Positions 18,131 through 25,933 of a stretch of DNA of 64,000 bases are shown here, one piece after another (the first letter of the stretch is position 1; every line of letters starts with the position of its first letter). Position numbers and translations under genes: made by a program. Under the pieces are notes generated by a model. It did no database searches. It was not told the DNA's origin and saw only the letters and a list, made by a program, of their open reading frames with translations. The stretch comes from Streptomyces sp. 6-11-2 (GTDB lineage Bacteria > Actinomycetota > Actinomycetes > Streptomycetales > Streptomycetaceae), in the NCBI RefSeq assembly GCF_006540305.1, contig NZ_BJOR01000001.1, positions 2,790,001 through 2,854,000 on the forward strand, read 5' to 3'.

Positions 18131-19339
18131 TCACCCGTCCTGTGCTGCCCGCTCCCCGCCCTCTGCCCGGTCCGGCTCCTCGTTCACATAGACGCGCGGA
18201 ACGCGTGTTCCGATGCGTGTGACGATCTCGTACGCGATGGTGCCGGCGGCCTGCGCCCAGTCCTCGGCGGTGGGCTCGCCGCGGTCGCCGGGGCCGAAGA
18301 GCACGGCCTCGGAGCCGATCTCGGGCTCGTCCCCGCCCAGGTCGACCACGAACTGGTCCATGGCGACCCGTCCCGCGACCGTACGCCACTTGCCGCCGAC
18401 CAGGACCGGCCCGGTGCCGGACGCGTGGCGCGGGATGCCGTCCGCGTAGCCGACGGGAACCAGGCCGAGGGTGGTCTCGCCGGGGGTGACGTAGTGGTGC
18501 CCGTAGCTGATGCCGTGGCCGCCCGGCACGTGCTTCACCAGGGCCAGCGAGGCGGACAGGGTCATGGCGGGGCGCAGCCCGAAGTCGGCCGGGGTGCCGA
18601 GTTCGGCGCTGGGCGAGACGCCGTAGACGGCGATCCCGGCGCGGACGAGGTCGAAGTGGGCCTCGGGGAGGGTCAGCGCGGCGGGCGAGTTGGCGATGTG
18701 CCGCACCTCCGGGCGCAGGCCGCGCTGTTCGGCGTCGGCGGTCATCTCGCGGAAGAGGCCGAGTTGCGCGGCGATGGAGGGGTGGCCCGGCTCGTCGGCG
18801 CAGGCGAAGTGGGACCACAGCCCGGTGACGCGGACCAGCCCCTCGGCCTCGGCGCGCAGGGCCTCGGCGACGAGTTCGGGCCAGTCGGCGGGCTGGCAGC
18901 CGTTGCGGCCGAGTCCGGTGTCGGCCTTCAGCTGCACGCGCGCGGGACGGCCGGCCTGCCGGGCGGCCTCCCGGACCTCCGCCAGGGCCCACATGTCACT
19001 CACGGACATGTCGAGGTCGGCCTCGATCGCCTCCCGCCAGGGTCCGCCCGGCGTCCACAGCCAGCACATGATCCGCGCCTGCGCGGGCGACAGCCCGGCC
19101 GCGCGCAGGGCGAAGGCCTCCTCCGGCGTGGCGGTGCCCAGCCAGGTCGCCCCGGCTTCGACGGCCGCGCGGGCGCACGGAACCGCGCCGTGGCCGTAGG
19201 CGTCGGACTTGACCACGGCCATGACCGCGGCGCCGGACACGCGCCCGCGCAGGGCCCGCACGTTGGCCCGTACGGCGGCCAGATCGATCTCGGCACGGGC
19301 ACGCAGCGGCGTCGTTTGTGGGTGTGCTGTGTCGTTCAT
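18131..19339 (-). CDS. alr: Alanine racemase
   Basis: A 402-residue PLP enzyme that makes D-alanine for peptidoglycan. The cofactor lysine is in AVVKSDAYGHGA (near residue 44) and the catalytic tyrosine region is HGISYGHHYVTPGE. The C-terminal beta domain contains VAMDQFVVDLGG. The N-terminal RARAEIDLAAVRANVRALR is typical. It is the first gene of the alr-hydrolase-tsaE unit, which joins cell-wall and tRNA-modification genes as in other actinobacteria. ATG start. Confidence 0.97.
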   Translation of the reverse strand: MNDTAHPQTTPLRARAEIDLAAVRANVRALRGRVSGAAVMAVVKSDAYGHGAVPCARAAVEAGATWLGTATPEEAFALRAAGLSPAQARIMCWLWTPGGPWREAIEADLDMSVSDMWALAEVREAARQAGRPARVQLKADTGLGRNGCQPADWPELVAEALRAEAEGLVRVTGLWSHFACADEPGHPSIAAQLGLFREMTADAEQRGLRPEVRHIANSPAALTLPEAHFDLVRAGIAVYGVSPSAELGTPADFGLRPAMTLSASLALVKHVPGGHGISYGHHYVTPGETTLGLVPVGYADGIPRHASGTGPVLVGGKWRTVAGRVAMDQFVVDLGGDEPEIGSEAVLFGPGDRGEPTAEDWAQAAGTIAYEIVTRIGTRVPRVYVNEEPDRAEGGERAAQDG

Positions 19340-19465
19340 CGCGCCCCCAGTGTCTCAGAGGCACCGGACGGCCATTCGAGAAGCGGGTCGGTGACGGACG
19401 CGACATGTGCCGTCGGACGGCACCCCGGTCCGCAGCCGTGCCCCGTCCGCCGCGCTGTGCGCCGC

Positions 19466-20902
19466 TCAGTCCCGCACGTCCCGCCAGGCCCGCGGGATGG
19501 TCTCCGCGATGTCGTGGGCGCCGATCGGCGCGCCGTGCGCGGCGAGCCGGCCGGCCAGTCCGTGCAGATAGGCCGCCGCACTGCCCGCGTCGCGGGCGGA
19601 GAGACCGGCGGCCAGCAGGGAACCGGCGAGGCCTGACAGGACGTCACCGCTGCCGGCGGTGGCGAGCCAGGACGTGCCGGTCGGGTTGACCCGTACGGGG
19701 CCCCCGTCCGGGTCGGCGACGAGTGTGGTGGAGCCCTTGAGGAGGACCGTCGCCCCGTAGCGGGCGGCGAGTTCGCGTACGGAGGCCAGCCGCGCGCCCT
19801 CGACCTGCTCGCGGGCCACGCCGAGCAGGGCGGCGGCCTCCCCGGCGTGCGGGGTCATCAGGGTCGGGGCGGTACGGGCGCGTACGGCGTCGCGGTCGGC
19901 GAGGCGCAGTCCGTCCGCGTCGATCAGTACGGGTACGTCGGTCTCCAGCACCTCGGCGACGGTGGCCGCGTCGTCCCCGGCGCCCGGTCCCGTCACCCAC
20001 GCCTGCACGCGGCCCGCCTTGTGCGGCCCCTGGTCGGACACGAGCGTCTCCGGGAAGCGGGCGATGACGGCGCGTCCGGCCGGACCGACGTACCGCACCG
20101 CGCCCGCCCCGCCGCGCAGCGCGCCGGACACGGCGAGCACGGCCGCGCCCGGGTAACGGGCCGAGCCCGCGGCGATGCCGACGACACCCCGCCGGTACTT
20201 GTCGCTCTCGGCGGCGGGCAGCGGCAGCAGCGCGGCCAGATCGGTGTGCTGAAGCGCCTCCAGTTCGGGTTCGGCGGGCAGCTCGGGGCCCAGGCCGATG
20301 TCGACGAGGCGGACCGTGCCGGCGTGCTCGCGGGCCGGGTCGACGAGCAGCCCCGGCTTGTGCGTGCCGAAGGTGACGGTGAGGTCGGCGCGCACGGCGG
20401 CGCCCAGCACCTGGCCGGAGTCCGCCTCCACCCCGCTCGGCAGGTCCACGGCGACGACGGCCGCCCCGGAGCGTGCCGCGCGCTCGGCCAGCGGCGCGGC
20501 GTCGGCGCGCAGGCCGCCCTTGCCGCCGATGCCGACGATGCCGTCGACGACGAGGTCGGCCCGGTCGACCGCCTCCTCGGCGCCGTCGGCCCGGGCCACG
20601 CTCCCGCCCGCCCGGCGCAGCGCGGCGAGACCGCCGGGGTGGGTGCGGTCGGGCGCGAGCAGCACGGCGGTCACCCCGGCGCCGCGCCGGGCCAGCCGGG
20701 CCCCGGCGTACAGCGCGTCGCCCCCGTTGTCGCCGCTGCCGACCAGCAGCACCACCCGGCGTCCGTACACCCGCCCGAGCAAGTCCGCGCTCGCGGCGGC
20801 GAGTCCGGCGGCGGCCCGCTGCATGAGCGCGCCGTCGGGGAGTTTCGCCATGAGCGCGCGCTCGGCTGTCCTGACCGTCTCAACGCTGTACGCGGTACGC
20901 AT
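19466..20902 (-). CDS. nnr: Bifunctional NAD(P)HX epimerase/dehydratase
   Basis: A 478-residue fusion that repairs hydrated NADH and NADPH. The N-terminal epimerase domain (about 1-215) shows VLLVGSGDNGGDALYAGARL and VDLPSGVEADSG. The C-terminal ADP/ATP-dependent dehydratase domain (about 225-470) shows AGSARYPGAAVLAVSGALRG, LMTPHAGEAAALLG and LATAGSGDVLSGLAGSLLA. It lies between acpS and alr on the same strand with 69- and 126-bp gaps. Length is normal for the fused form. Confidence 0.95.
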   Translation of the reverse strand: MRTAYSVETVRTAERALMAKLPDGALMQRAAAGLAAASADLLGRVYGRRVVLLVGSGDNGGDALYAGARLARRGAGVTAVLLAPDRTHPGGLAALRRAGGSVARADGAEEAVDRADLVVDGIVGIGGKGGLRADAAPLAERAARSGAAVVAVDLPSGVEADSGQVLGAAVRADLTVTFGTHKPGLLVDPAREHAGTVRLVDIGLGPELPAEPELEALQHTDLAALLPLPAAESDKYRRGVVGIAAGSARYPGAAVLAVSGALRGGAGAVRYVGPAGRAVIARFPETLVSDQGPHKAGRVQAWVTGPGAGDDAATVAEVLETDVPVLIDADGLRLADRDAVRARTAPTLMTPHAGEAAALLGVAREQVEGARLASVRELAARYGATVLLKGSTTLVADPDGGPVRVNPTGTSWLATAGSGDVLSGLAGSLLAAGLSARDAGSAAAYLHGLAGRLAAHGAPIGAHDIAETIPRAWRDVRD

Positions 20903-20971
20903 GCGGTCGAGTCTGCCCCGGATGCGTCCGGTCCCGCACGCGGACGGTGACGGGGGCGGTGGCGGAAGGCG

Positions 20972-21343
20972 TCAGCCCTCCGCGATCACCACGGCCGAGG
21001 CCACTCCCGCGTCGTGGCTCAGGGACACGTGCCAGGAGCAGACGCCCAGTTCCGCGGCCTTGGCGGCGACCGAGCCGGTCACCCGCAGCCGCGGGCGGCC
21101 GGAGTCCTCGACGTACACCTCCGCGTCGGTCCACAGCAGTCCGGCGGGCGCGCCGAGCGCCTTGGCGAGCGCCTCCTTGGCGGCGAAGCGGGCGGCCAGC
21201 GAGGCCATGCCCCGGCGCGCCCCGCCGGGCAGCAGCAACTCGCTCTCCACAAACAACCGCGTCGCCAGCCCGGGCGTCCGCTCCAACGACGCCGCGAACC
21301 GGTCGATCTCGGCCACGTCGATACCGACCCCGATGATGCTCAT
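20972..21343 (-). CDS. acpS: Holo-[acyl-carrier-protein] synthase
   Basis: A 123-residue phosphopantetheinyl transferase that activates the fatty-acid ACP. It has the N-terminal [12 protein letters not shown] (metal-binding Asp) and the [14 protein letters not shown] signature with Glu and Lys. The ATG at 21343 starts MSIIGVGID as in the family; a GTG three codons upstream is possible. The accessory PIN gene runs into its start region with a 4-bp overlap, suggesting that the upstream sequence is a junction. Confidence 0.95.
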   Translation of the reverse strand: MSIIGVGIDVAEIDRFAASLERTPGLATRLFVESELLLPGGARRGMASLAARFAAKEALAKALGAPAGLLWTDAEVYVEDSGRPRLRVTGSVAAKAAELGVCSWHVSLSHDAGVASAVVIAEG

Positions 21344-21855
21344 GCGGAGCACCCTACGGGCCGCACCTCACCTGCCGTGGTCCTCCCACTGTCAGTCGAC
21401 TTCAGAAGCCGGGAACAGCCCTTCGCCGCCGAACTCGAACGGCATCCGCAGCAGACGCCGTTGCACACGTCGCCGGGCGCGAAGTCGCGGAAGTTGCGCG
21501 ACACGTAAATCTCGGCCCGGGCGAAGTTCGCGCACCCCAGGTGGATGGCGTCAAGCCCCTTGATCTTCGGCTTCTCGGCCGTGATGTCGTTGGCGATGAG
21601 GCCGACTCGGCGGGTCACTTCCACCAGCGTGATGTAGGGCTCCTGGAGCAGGGTCCGAATATGGAGCCGATGGACACTCGCGGTGGTGCCGCGCGTCTCA
21701 GCAAGGGTGACGGTGGAGGTGTAGAGCCGTACATACCCGGCTTTGGCTGCCCGCAGCATGCTTTCCGCCTCGCGCGCGCTGCCTGTGCCCTGCGCCCAGT
21801 CGATGAAGCAGTTGCTGTCCAAGTAAACCGACTCGGGGCGGTCAGTTTCCCCCAC
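21340..21855 (-). CDS. PIN-domain ribonuclease-like protein
   Basis: A 171-residue VapC-like protein. Acidic residues of the PIN active site are visible: Asp13 in [10 protein letters not shown], Glu53 in TLAETRG and Asp102 in [10 protein letters not shown]; the fourth position is SRNFRDF (Asn121/Asp124). The last 40 residues are Cys/Ser-rich and look like read-through of the ancestral acpS upstream region rather than part of the fold. The GTG at 21855 overlaps the upstream 273-residue gene by 14 bp, a typical toxin-antitoxin arrangement. RNase activity is inferred from the family. Confidence 0.82.
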   Translation of the reverse strand: MGETDRPESVYLDSNCFIDWAQGTGSAREAESMLRAAKAGYVRLYTSTVTLAETRGTTASVHRLHIRTLLQEPYITLVEVTRRVGLIANDITAEKPKIKGLDAIHLGCANFARAEIYVSRNFRDFAPGDVCNGVCCGCRSSSAAKGCSRLLKSTDSGRTTAGEVRPVGCSA

Positions 21856-22663
21856 GCAGAGCCTCCACATAGTCCACCGCGTCCTGGCCGCCGGTCATGT
21901 CCGGCCAGAACCCCGCCCGCAGCTCGTCGTCCGAGAGCTGCGGCTCCGTCGGAAGGAGCTCGATCTCCGTTGCACGCACCTGGACCACTTGGCCCTGTGC
22001 GTTCTCGGTGATCTCGCCGGTGACCTCCACCCGGTCGCGTCGCCGGGCCCGCCGCAGCTCGGTGTCCAGATCATCACCGAAATAGACGGGAATCACTTCC
22101 CCGCCGACCTCGGTGCGCAGCACCGCTCGGGGACGGCGATGCTTTCCCTCCACCAGGCCGCTGAGACGTCCCCGCCGCGAACCGAACGTGCGCAGGCGCG
22201 CACGCGTGGCGGCTTGCAGATTGAACGCGGTCCTCTGCGTGACCTCAGCCGTCCGGACTTCGACGCCGTCCGCACGTACCGCGACGAACATGCCGACGTC
22301 GGGCGATGCTCCGAGGGAACGGGCGACCTGCTGCCCCAGCGATGCCGCACGGGCGGTCCAACCGGTCGGGATACGTTCTGCGGTCTCAGCTTCCCCCAGC
22401 CCGGTCACGGCGGTCCGCAGCACCCGTTCCACGACCTGGTAGTCGGAGTGTTCGGCGATGCGCAGCGGCTCAAGGACACAGGTGACGCTGCCCAGCCTGA
22501 GCTCATTGAAGGACCAGCGGGTGCCATGGCGGCTCGGCCGCGCGGTCTCGCTGTTCTCCAACTCGCGCAGCAGCGACAGCACACTCTGCACGGTGCGCAG
22601 CGACTCCTGGGCGTCCATGCCGGCGTGCGGGCCCCGTAGCCTCAGTTCGAGCTCGACGCTCAT
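21842..22663 (-). CDS. Unknown protein paired with PIN protein (possible antitoxin)
   Basis: A 273-residue soluble protein that I do not recognise by family. The ATG at 22663 is preceded by GGAGGAGG. The N-terminal half begins MSVELELRLRGPHAGMDAQE with a helix QSVLSLLRELENSETARP; the C-terminal half is rich in beta strands (EVIPVYFGDDLDTELRRAR, RVEVTGEITENAQGQVVQVR) and may be a small barrel. The tail [20 protein letters not shown] recalls the toxin-binding tails of antitoxins. It is translationally coupled to the PIN gene. Antitoxin function is inferred from position only; its size is far above VapB. Confidence 0.7.
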   Translation of the reverse strand: MSVELELRLRGPHAGMDAQESLRTVQSVLSLLRELENSETARPSRHGTRWSFNELRLGSVTCVLEPLRIAEHSDYQVVERVLRTAVTGLGEAETAERIPTGWTARAASLGQQVARSLGASPDVGMFVAVRADGVEVRTAEVTQRTAFNLQAATRARLRTFGSRRGRLSGLVEGKHRRPRAVLRTEVGGEVIPVYFGDDLDTELRRARRRDRVEVTGEITENAQGQVVQVRATEIELLPTEPQLSDDELRAGFWPDMTGGQDAVDYVEALRGGN

Positions 22664-22789
22664 GCCGCACCTCCTCCCCCTCATGGGCTAGCGACGTCAC
22701 GGTACTCAGAGCCCGACTCCATGGTGCCGCTCACCCACCACGTTTTCACCCGGAAGAGACGCCGTCGAGGAAGGGAGACGGAGCCTCCA

Positions 22790-23203
22790 CTACGCGGCGG
22801 CCAGTTCGCACCACACGATCTTGCCGCGGTTGCCCTCCCTGGCCAGGGGCTGCCAGCCCCACAGGTCGGAACAGGCCCGCACCAGCGCCAGCCCCCGCCC
22901 ATCCTCCGACTCGGCCAGCTGCTCCAAGGGCACTGGCGGCTCCGGCGGCGCGGGGTCGGCGTCCCACGCCCCGATCCGCAGCACCCCCGCGGCCCACCGC
23001 AGCCGGAGCGCGGCGGGCCCCTTGGTGTGCCGTACGGCGTTGGACACCAGCTCGGTCGCGAGCAACTCGGCCACGTCGACGAGCCGGATCAGCCCGTGCA
23101 TGGTGAGGATCAGCCGGAGAGTACGCCGACTGACGGTGACGGCGCGGAGGTCGTTGGGGATGTAGAGGCAGTATTCCCAGGGTTCCGTCACGTCTTCGGG
23201 CAT
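22790..23203 (-). CDS. RsbW-like ATP-binding regulatory protein
   Basis: A 137-residue HATPase_c domain protein of the anti-sigma-factor serine-kinase type common in Streptomyces. The N-box is ELLATELVSNAVRHT, the G1 box ELRIGAWDAD-like (LRIGAWDADPAP) and the G2 region SEDGRGLALVRACSDLWGW. It is divergent from a WhiJ-like remnant and two DUF397 genes, a combination known from abaA/whiJ-type clusters that influence development and antibiotic production. ATP binding is likely; the partner is unknown. Confidence 0.88.
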   Translation of the reverse strand: MPEDVTEPWEYCLYIPNDLRAVTVSRRTLRLILTMHGLIRLVDVAELLATELVSNAVRHTKGPAALRLRWAAGVLRIGAWDADPAPPEPPVPLEQLAESEDGRGLALVRACSDLWGWQPLAREGNRGKIVWCELAAA

Positions 23204-23204
23204 G

Positions 23205-23592
23205 GCTCAAGGTCGTCATCGACGGGCCGACTCCCGTCCCGTACAAAGCGGTGATCCATGAGGCGGCGTTGCGGATCAGAGTCGGCGACCGCGCTGCCGC
23301 ACGGGCTCAACTCGGCCGCGTGCTGGAGCTGTCCGAAGCGGACCACGTCAGCCTGCGGGTCATCCCCTTCGACCTGGACGGTTTCGCGGGCGCTTGGAGC
23401 AACATGATGCTGGCGGGCGGTGCCGTACCCAAGCTGGACACAGCCGTTCGCGACGCACCCCACGGCACGGCGTTCATCGACTCCGAGGCACAACTCGGTG
23501 TCTTTCGAACGCTCTTCCGTAAAGTGGAGGAGGTGTCACTCGACCCCGACCGATCGCGTGACTTCATCCACAGGCTGGCCAAGGAATTGTGA
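23205..23592 (+). pseudogene. 3' remnant of a WhiJ-like (XRE-DUF5753) regulator
   Basis: The reading frame has the C-terminal DUF5753 half of WhiJ-type regulators (VIHEAALRIRVGDRAAARAQ, HVSLRVIPFDLDGFAGAW, then RTLFRKVEEVSLDPDRSRDF) but no helix-turn-helix. Full family members have about 280 residues; about 125 remain. The similarity can be followed upstream of the first possible GTG (23251) to about 23205, exactly where the divergent ATPase gene starts. This suggests that a rearrangement removed the 5' half. A 113-residue product from 23251 could still be made. Confidence 0.7.
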
Positions 23593-23600
23593 GGCTCATC

Positions 23601-23801
23601 GTGACCACCCCGGCCAACTGGCGAAAGTCGTCCTACTCCGGCGGCGGCGAGGGCAACAACTGCGTCGAGATCGCCAACTCGCCGACACACATAGCCATCC
23701 GCGACTCGAAAACGCCCACCATGGCCACCCTCACCTTCCCAGCCGGAGCCTTCACCGCCTTCGTCAAGGCCCTGAAGAGCACCGGCACTCCGGAAGGCTG
23801 A
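23601..23801 (+). CDS. DUF397 protein, copy 1
   Basis: A 66-residue DUF397 protein with the signature WRKSSYSGGGEGNNCVEIA and a C-terminal FPAGAFTAFVKAL. These small proteins are encoded next to WhiJ-like regulators and are thought to modulate them. The GTG at 23601 follows GAGG by 6 nt and gives the usual MTTPxxWRKSS start; a GTG at 23589 that overlaps the previous stop is an alternative. Confidence 0.86.
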   Translation: MTTPANWRKSSYSGGGEGNNCVEIANSPTHIAIRDSKTPTMATLTFPAGAFTAFVKALKSTGTPEG

Positions 23802-23809
23802 CGCACCCC

Positions 23810-24025
23810 ATGTCCACCCCCGACTGGCGGAAGTCGTCCTACTCCGGCGAGGGCGATGGCAACAACTGCGTCGAGATCGCCCACTCCCCCACCCACATAG
23901 CCGTCCGAGACTCCAAGGCCCCGGCCGGAGGCACTGTCACGCTCCCGGCCGAGGCCTTCACCAGCTTCCTTGACGCGCTGAAGGGTCACTCCACCGTGAC
24001 GGACTTCGCCAGGTTCCGCGGCTGA
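23810..24025 (+). CDS. DUF397 protein, copy 2
   Basis: A 71-residue DUF397 protein, clearly a tandem duplicate of copy 1 (WRKSSYSGEGDGNNCVEIAH). The core ends at FTSFLDALKG; the last residues HSTVTDFARFRG are encoded by the reverse complement of the glmS 3' end, with which the gene overlaps convergently by 40 bp. The natural stop has therefore probably been lost and the frame extended into glmS. Confidence 0.84.
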   Translation: MSTPDWRKSSYSGEGDGNNCVEIAHSPTHIAVRDSKAPAGGTVTLPAEAFTSFLDALKGHSTVTDFARFRG

Positions 24026-25833
24026 TCCACCTCGTTGCCCCGCGCCGTCGCGAGTTCGCAGGCGAAGACCTGCAACGGCACCGTGGCGACCAGCGGCTGG
24101 AGCAGCGTCGGGGTGGCCGGGATGCGGATCAGGTGGTCGGCGTACGGGGCGACCGCCTCGTCGCCCTCCTCCGCGATCACGATCGTGCGGGCACCCCTCG
24201 CGCGGATCTCCTGGATGTTGGAGACGATCTTGTCGTGGAGGAGGGACCGGCCCTGCGGGGACGGCACCACCACGACCACCGGCAGGTCCTCGTCGATCAG
24301 CGCGATCGGCCCGTGCTTCAGCTCGCCCGCCGCGAAGCCCTCGGCGTGCATGTACGCCAACTCCTTGAGCTTCAGGGCGCCTTCGAGGGCGACCGGATAG
24401 CCCACGTGCCGGCCGAGGAACAGCACCGTGTTCTTGTCCGCGAGCGAGCGCGCCAGCGCCCGTACCGGCTCCATCGTCTCCAGGACCCGCTCCACCGCGC
24501 CGCCGATCTGTGACAGGTCGCGGATCACCACCTGGATCTCGTCGCCCCACTTGGTGCCGCGGACCTGGCCCAGGTACAGCGCCACCAGATAGCAGGCCAC
24601 CAGCTGGGTCAGGAAGGCCTTCGTCGAGGCGACCGCGACCTCCGGACCCGCGTGGGTGTAGAGGACCGCGTCCGACTCGCGCGGGATGGTGGAGCCGTTG
24701 GTGTTGCAGATGGCCAGCACCTTGGAGCCCTGCTCGCGGGCGTGCCGGAGCGCCATGAGCGTGTCCATGGTCTCGCCGGACTGGGAGATGGCGATGACGA
24801 GGGTCTGGGCGTCCAGGATCGGGTCCCGGTAGCGGAACTCACTGGCGAGTTCCACCTCGCAGGGGATCCGGGTCCAGTGCTCGATGGCGTACTTGGCGAT
24901 CATGCCCGCGTGGAAGGCCGTACCGCACGCGACGATGACGACCTTGTCCATCTCACGCAGCTCGGAGGCGGAGATGCGGACCTCGTCCAGCGTCAGGTAG
25001 CCGCCCGCGTCGATACGGCCCAGCAGCGTGTCGGCGACCGCCTTGGGCTGCTCGGCGATCTCCTTGAGCATGAAGTAGTCGTAGCCGCCCTTCTCCGCGG
25101 CCGCCGCGTCCCAGTCGACGTCGTAGGAGCGGACGTCGGCCGGCCGGCCGTCGAACCCGGTCACCGTCACCCCGTCCCGGCGCAGCTCCACGACCTGGTC
25201 CTGGCCCAGCTCGATCGCGGAGCGGGTGTGGGCGATGAACGCGGCGACGTCGGAGGCGAGGAAGGCCTCGCCCTCGCCGACGCCCACGACCAGCGGGGAG
25301 TTGCGGCGGGCGCCCACGACCACGTCCGGCTCGTCGGCGTGCACGGCGACCAGCGTGAACGCGCCCTCCAGGCGCCGGCACACCAGCCGCATGGCCTCCG
25401 CGAGATCGGCGCTCACCGAGAACTCCTCGGCGAGCAGGTGCGCCACGACCTCGGTGTCGGTCTCGGAGTACAGTTCGTGCCCGCGCTCGGCCAACTCGGC
25501 CCGCAGCGCGGCGAAGTTCTCGATGATGCCGTTGTGGACGACGGCGACCCGCCCCGAGTTGTCGAGGTGCGGGTGGGCATTGCCGTCGGTGGGCCCGCCG
25601 TGGGTGGCCCACCGGGTGTGCCCGATACCCGTGGAACCGGTCGGCAGCGGCCGGTCCGCGAGTTCCTTCTCCAGGTTGACCAGCTTCCCGGCGCGCTTCG
25701 CCGCCGCCAGCCCGCCGTCCGCGAGCACGGCGACACCGGCCGAGTCGTAACCCCGGTACTCCAGCCGCTTCAGACCGGCCATCACGACTTCGAGTGCCGA
25801 CTGCGACCCCACGTATCCCACGATTCCGCACAT
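23986..25833 (-). CDS. glmS: Glutamine--fructose-6-phosphate aminotransferase
   Basis: A 615-residue enzyme that makes glucosamine-6-phosphate, the first step to UDP-GlcNAc. The N-terminal Ntn glutaminase begins MCGIVGYVG (catalytic Cys2). Two SIS isomerase domains follow (VACGTAFHAGMIAKYAIE, AISQSGETMDT, FLGRHVGYPVALEGALKLKE). The C-terminus DQPRNLAKSVTVE is canonical. The ATG at 25833 is fixed by Cys2. It works in the same pathway as glmM at 29-30 kb. No glmS ribozyme is expected or seen. Confidence 0.97.
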   Translation of the reverse strand: MCGIVGYVGSQSALEVVMAGLKRLEYRGYDSAGVAVLADGGLAAAKRAGKLVNLEKELADRPLPTGSTGIGHTRWATHGGPTDGNAHPHLDNSGRVAVVHNGIIENFAALRAELAERGHELYSETDTEVVAHLLAEEFSVSADLAEAMRLVCRRLEGAFTLVAVHADEPDVVVGARRNSPLVVGVGEGEAFLASDVAAFIAHTRSAIELGQDQVVELRRDGVTVTGFDGRPADVRSYDVDWDAAAAEKGGYDYFMLKEIAEQPKAVADTLLGRIDAGGYLTLDEVRISASELREMDKVVIVACGTAFHAGMIAKYAIEHWTRIPCEVELASEFRYRDPILDAQTLVIAISQSGETMDTLMALRHAREQGSKVLAICNTNGSTIPRESDAVLYTHAGPEVAVASTKAFLTQLVACYLVALYLGQVRGTKWGDEIQVVIRDLSQIGGAVERVLETMEPVRALARSLADKNTVLFLGRHVGYPVALEGALKLKELAYMHAEGFAAGELKHGPIALIDEDLPVVVVVPSPQGRSLLHDKIVSNIQEIRARGARTIVIAEEGDEAVAPYADHLIRIPATPTLLQPLVATVPLQVFACELATARGNEVDQPRNLAKSVTVE

Positions 25834-25896
25834 GGGCGGCAGCCTACGGGCCCACACCCGGCGAAAGTGGCTACTTCGTGCCCGAAATCGGAAATT

Positions 25897-25925
25897 CCCA
25901 CCGGGGCAGGAAGGGCCCCGGTGGG
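25897..25925 (-). terminator. Terminator of the lipoprotein gene
   Basis: CCCACCGGGGC (25897-25907) and GCCCCGGTGGG (25915-25925) form a perfect 11-bp stem directly after the lipoprotein stop; the minus-strand tail is AATTTCC. It separates the gene from glmS. Confidence 0.7.
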
Positions 25926-25933
25926 TCTCCGGA

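Noticed and set aside
16580..19636. A 1018-codon plus-strand frame across tsaE, the hydrolase and alr
   Set aside because: Same GC-driven artefact; all three minus-strand genes have clear family motifs and start sites.
21842..22663. Calling the 273-residue partner a VapB antitoxin
   Set aside because: It is three times too long and has no AbrB, RHH or Phd motif; only the tail is suggestive.
23986..24060. A Tn7-type insertion at the glmS 3' end
   Set aside because: No Tn7 transposition genes or terminal repeats; the island shows only gene overlap at glmS.
23633..24550. A 305-codon minus-strand frame across the DUF397 genes and glmS
   Set aside because: It is out of frame with glmS and made of Arg/Gly-rich shadow sequence.
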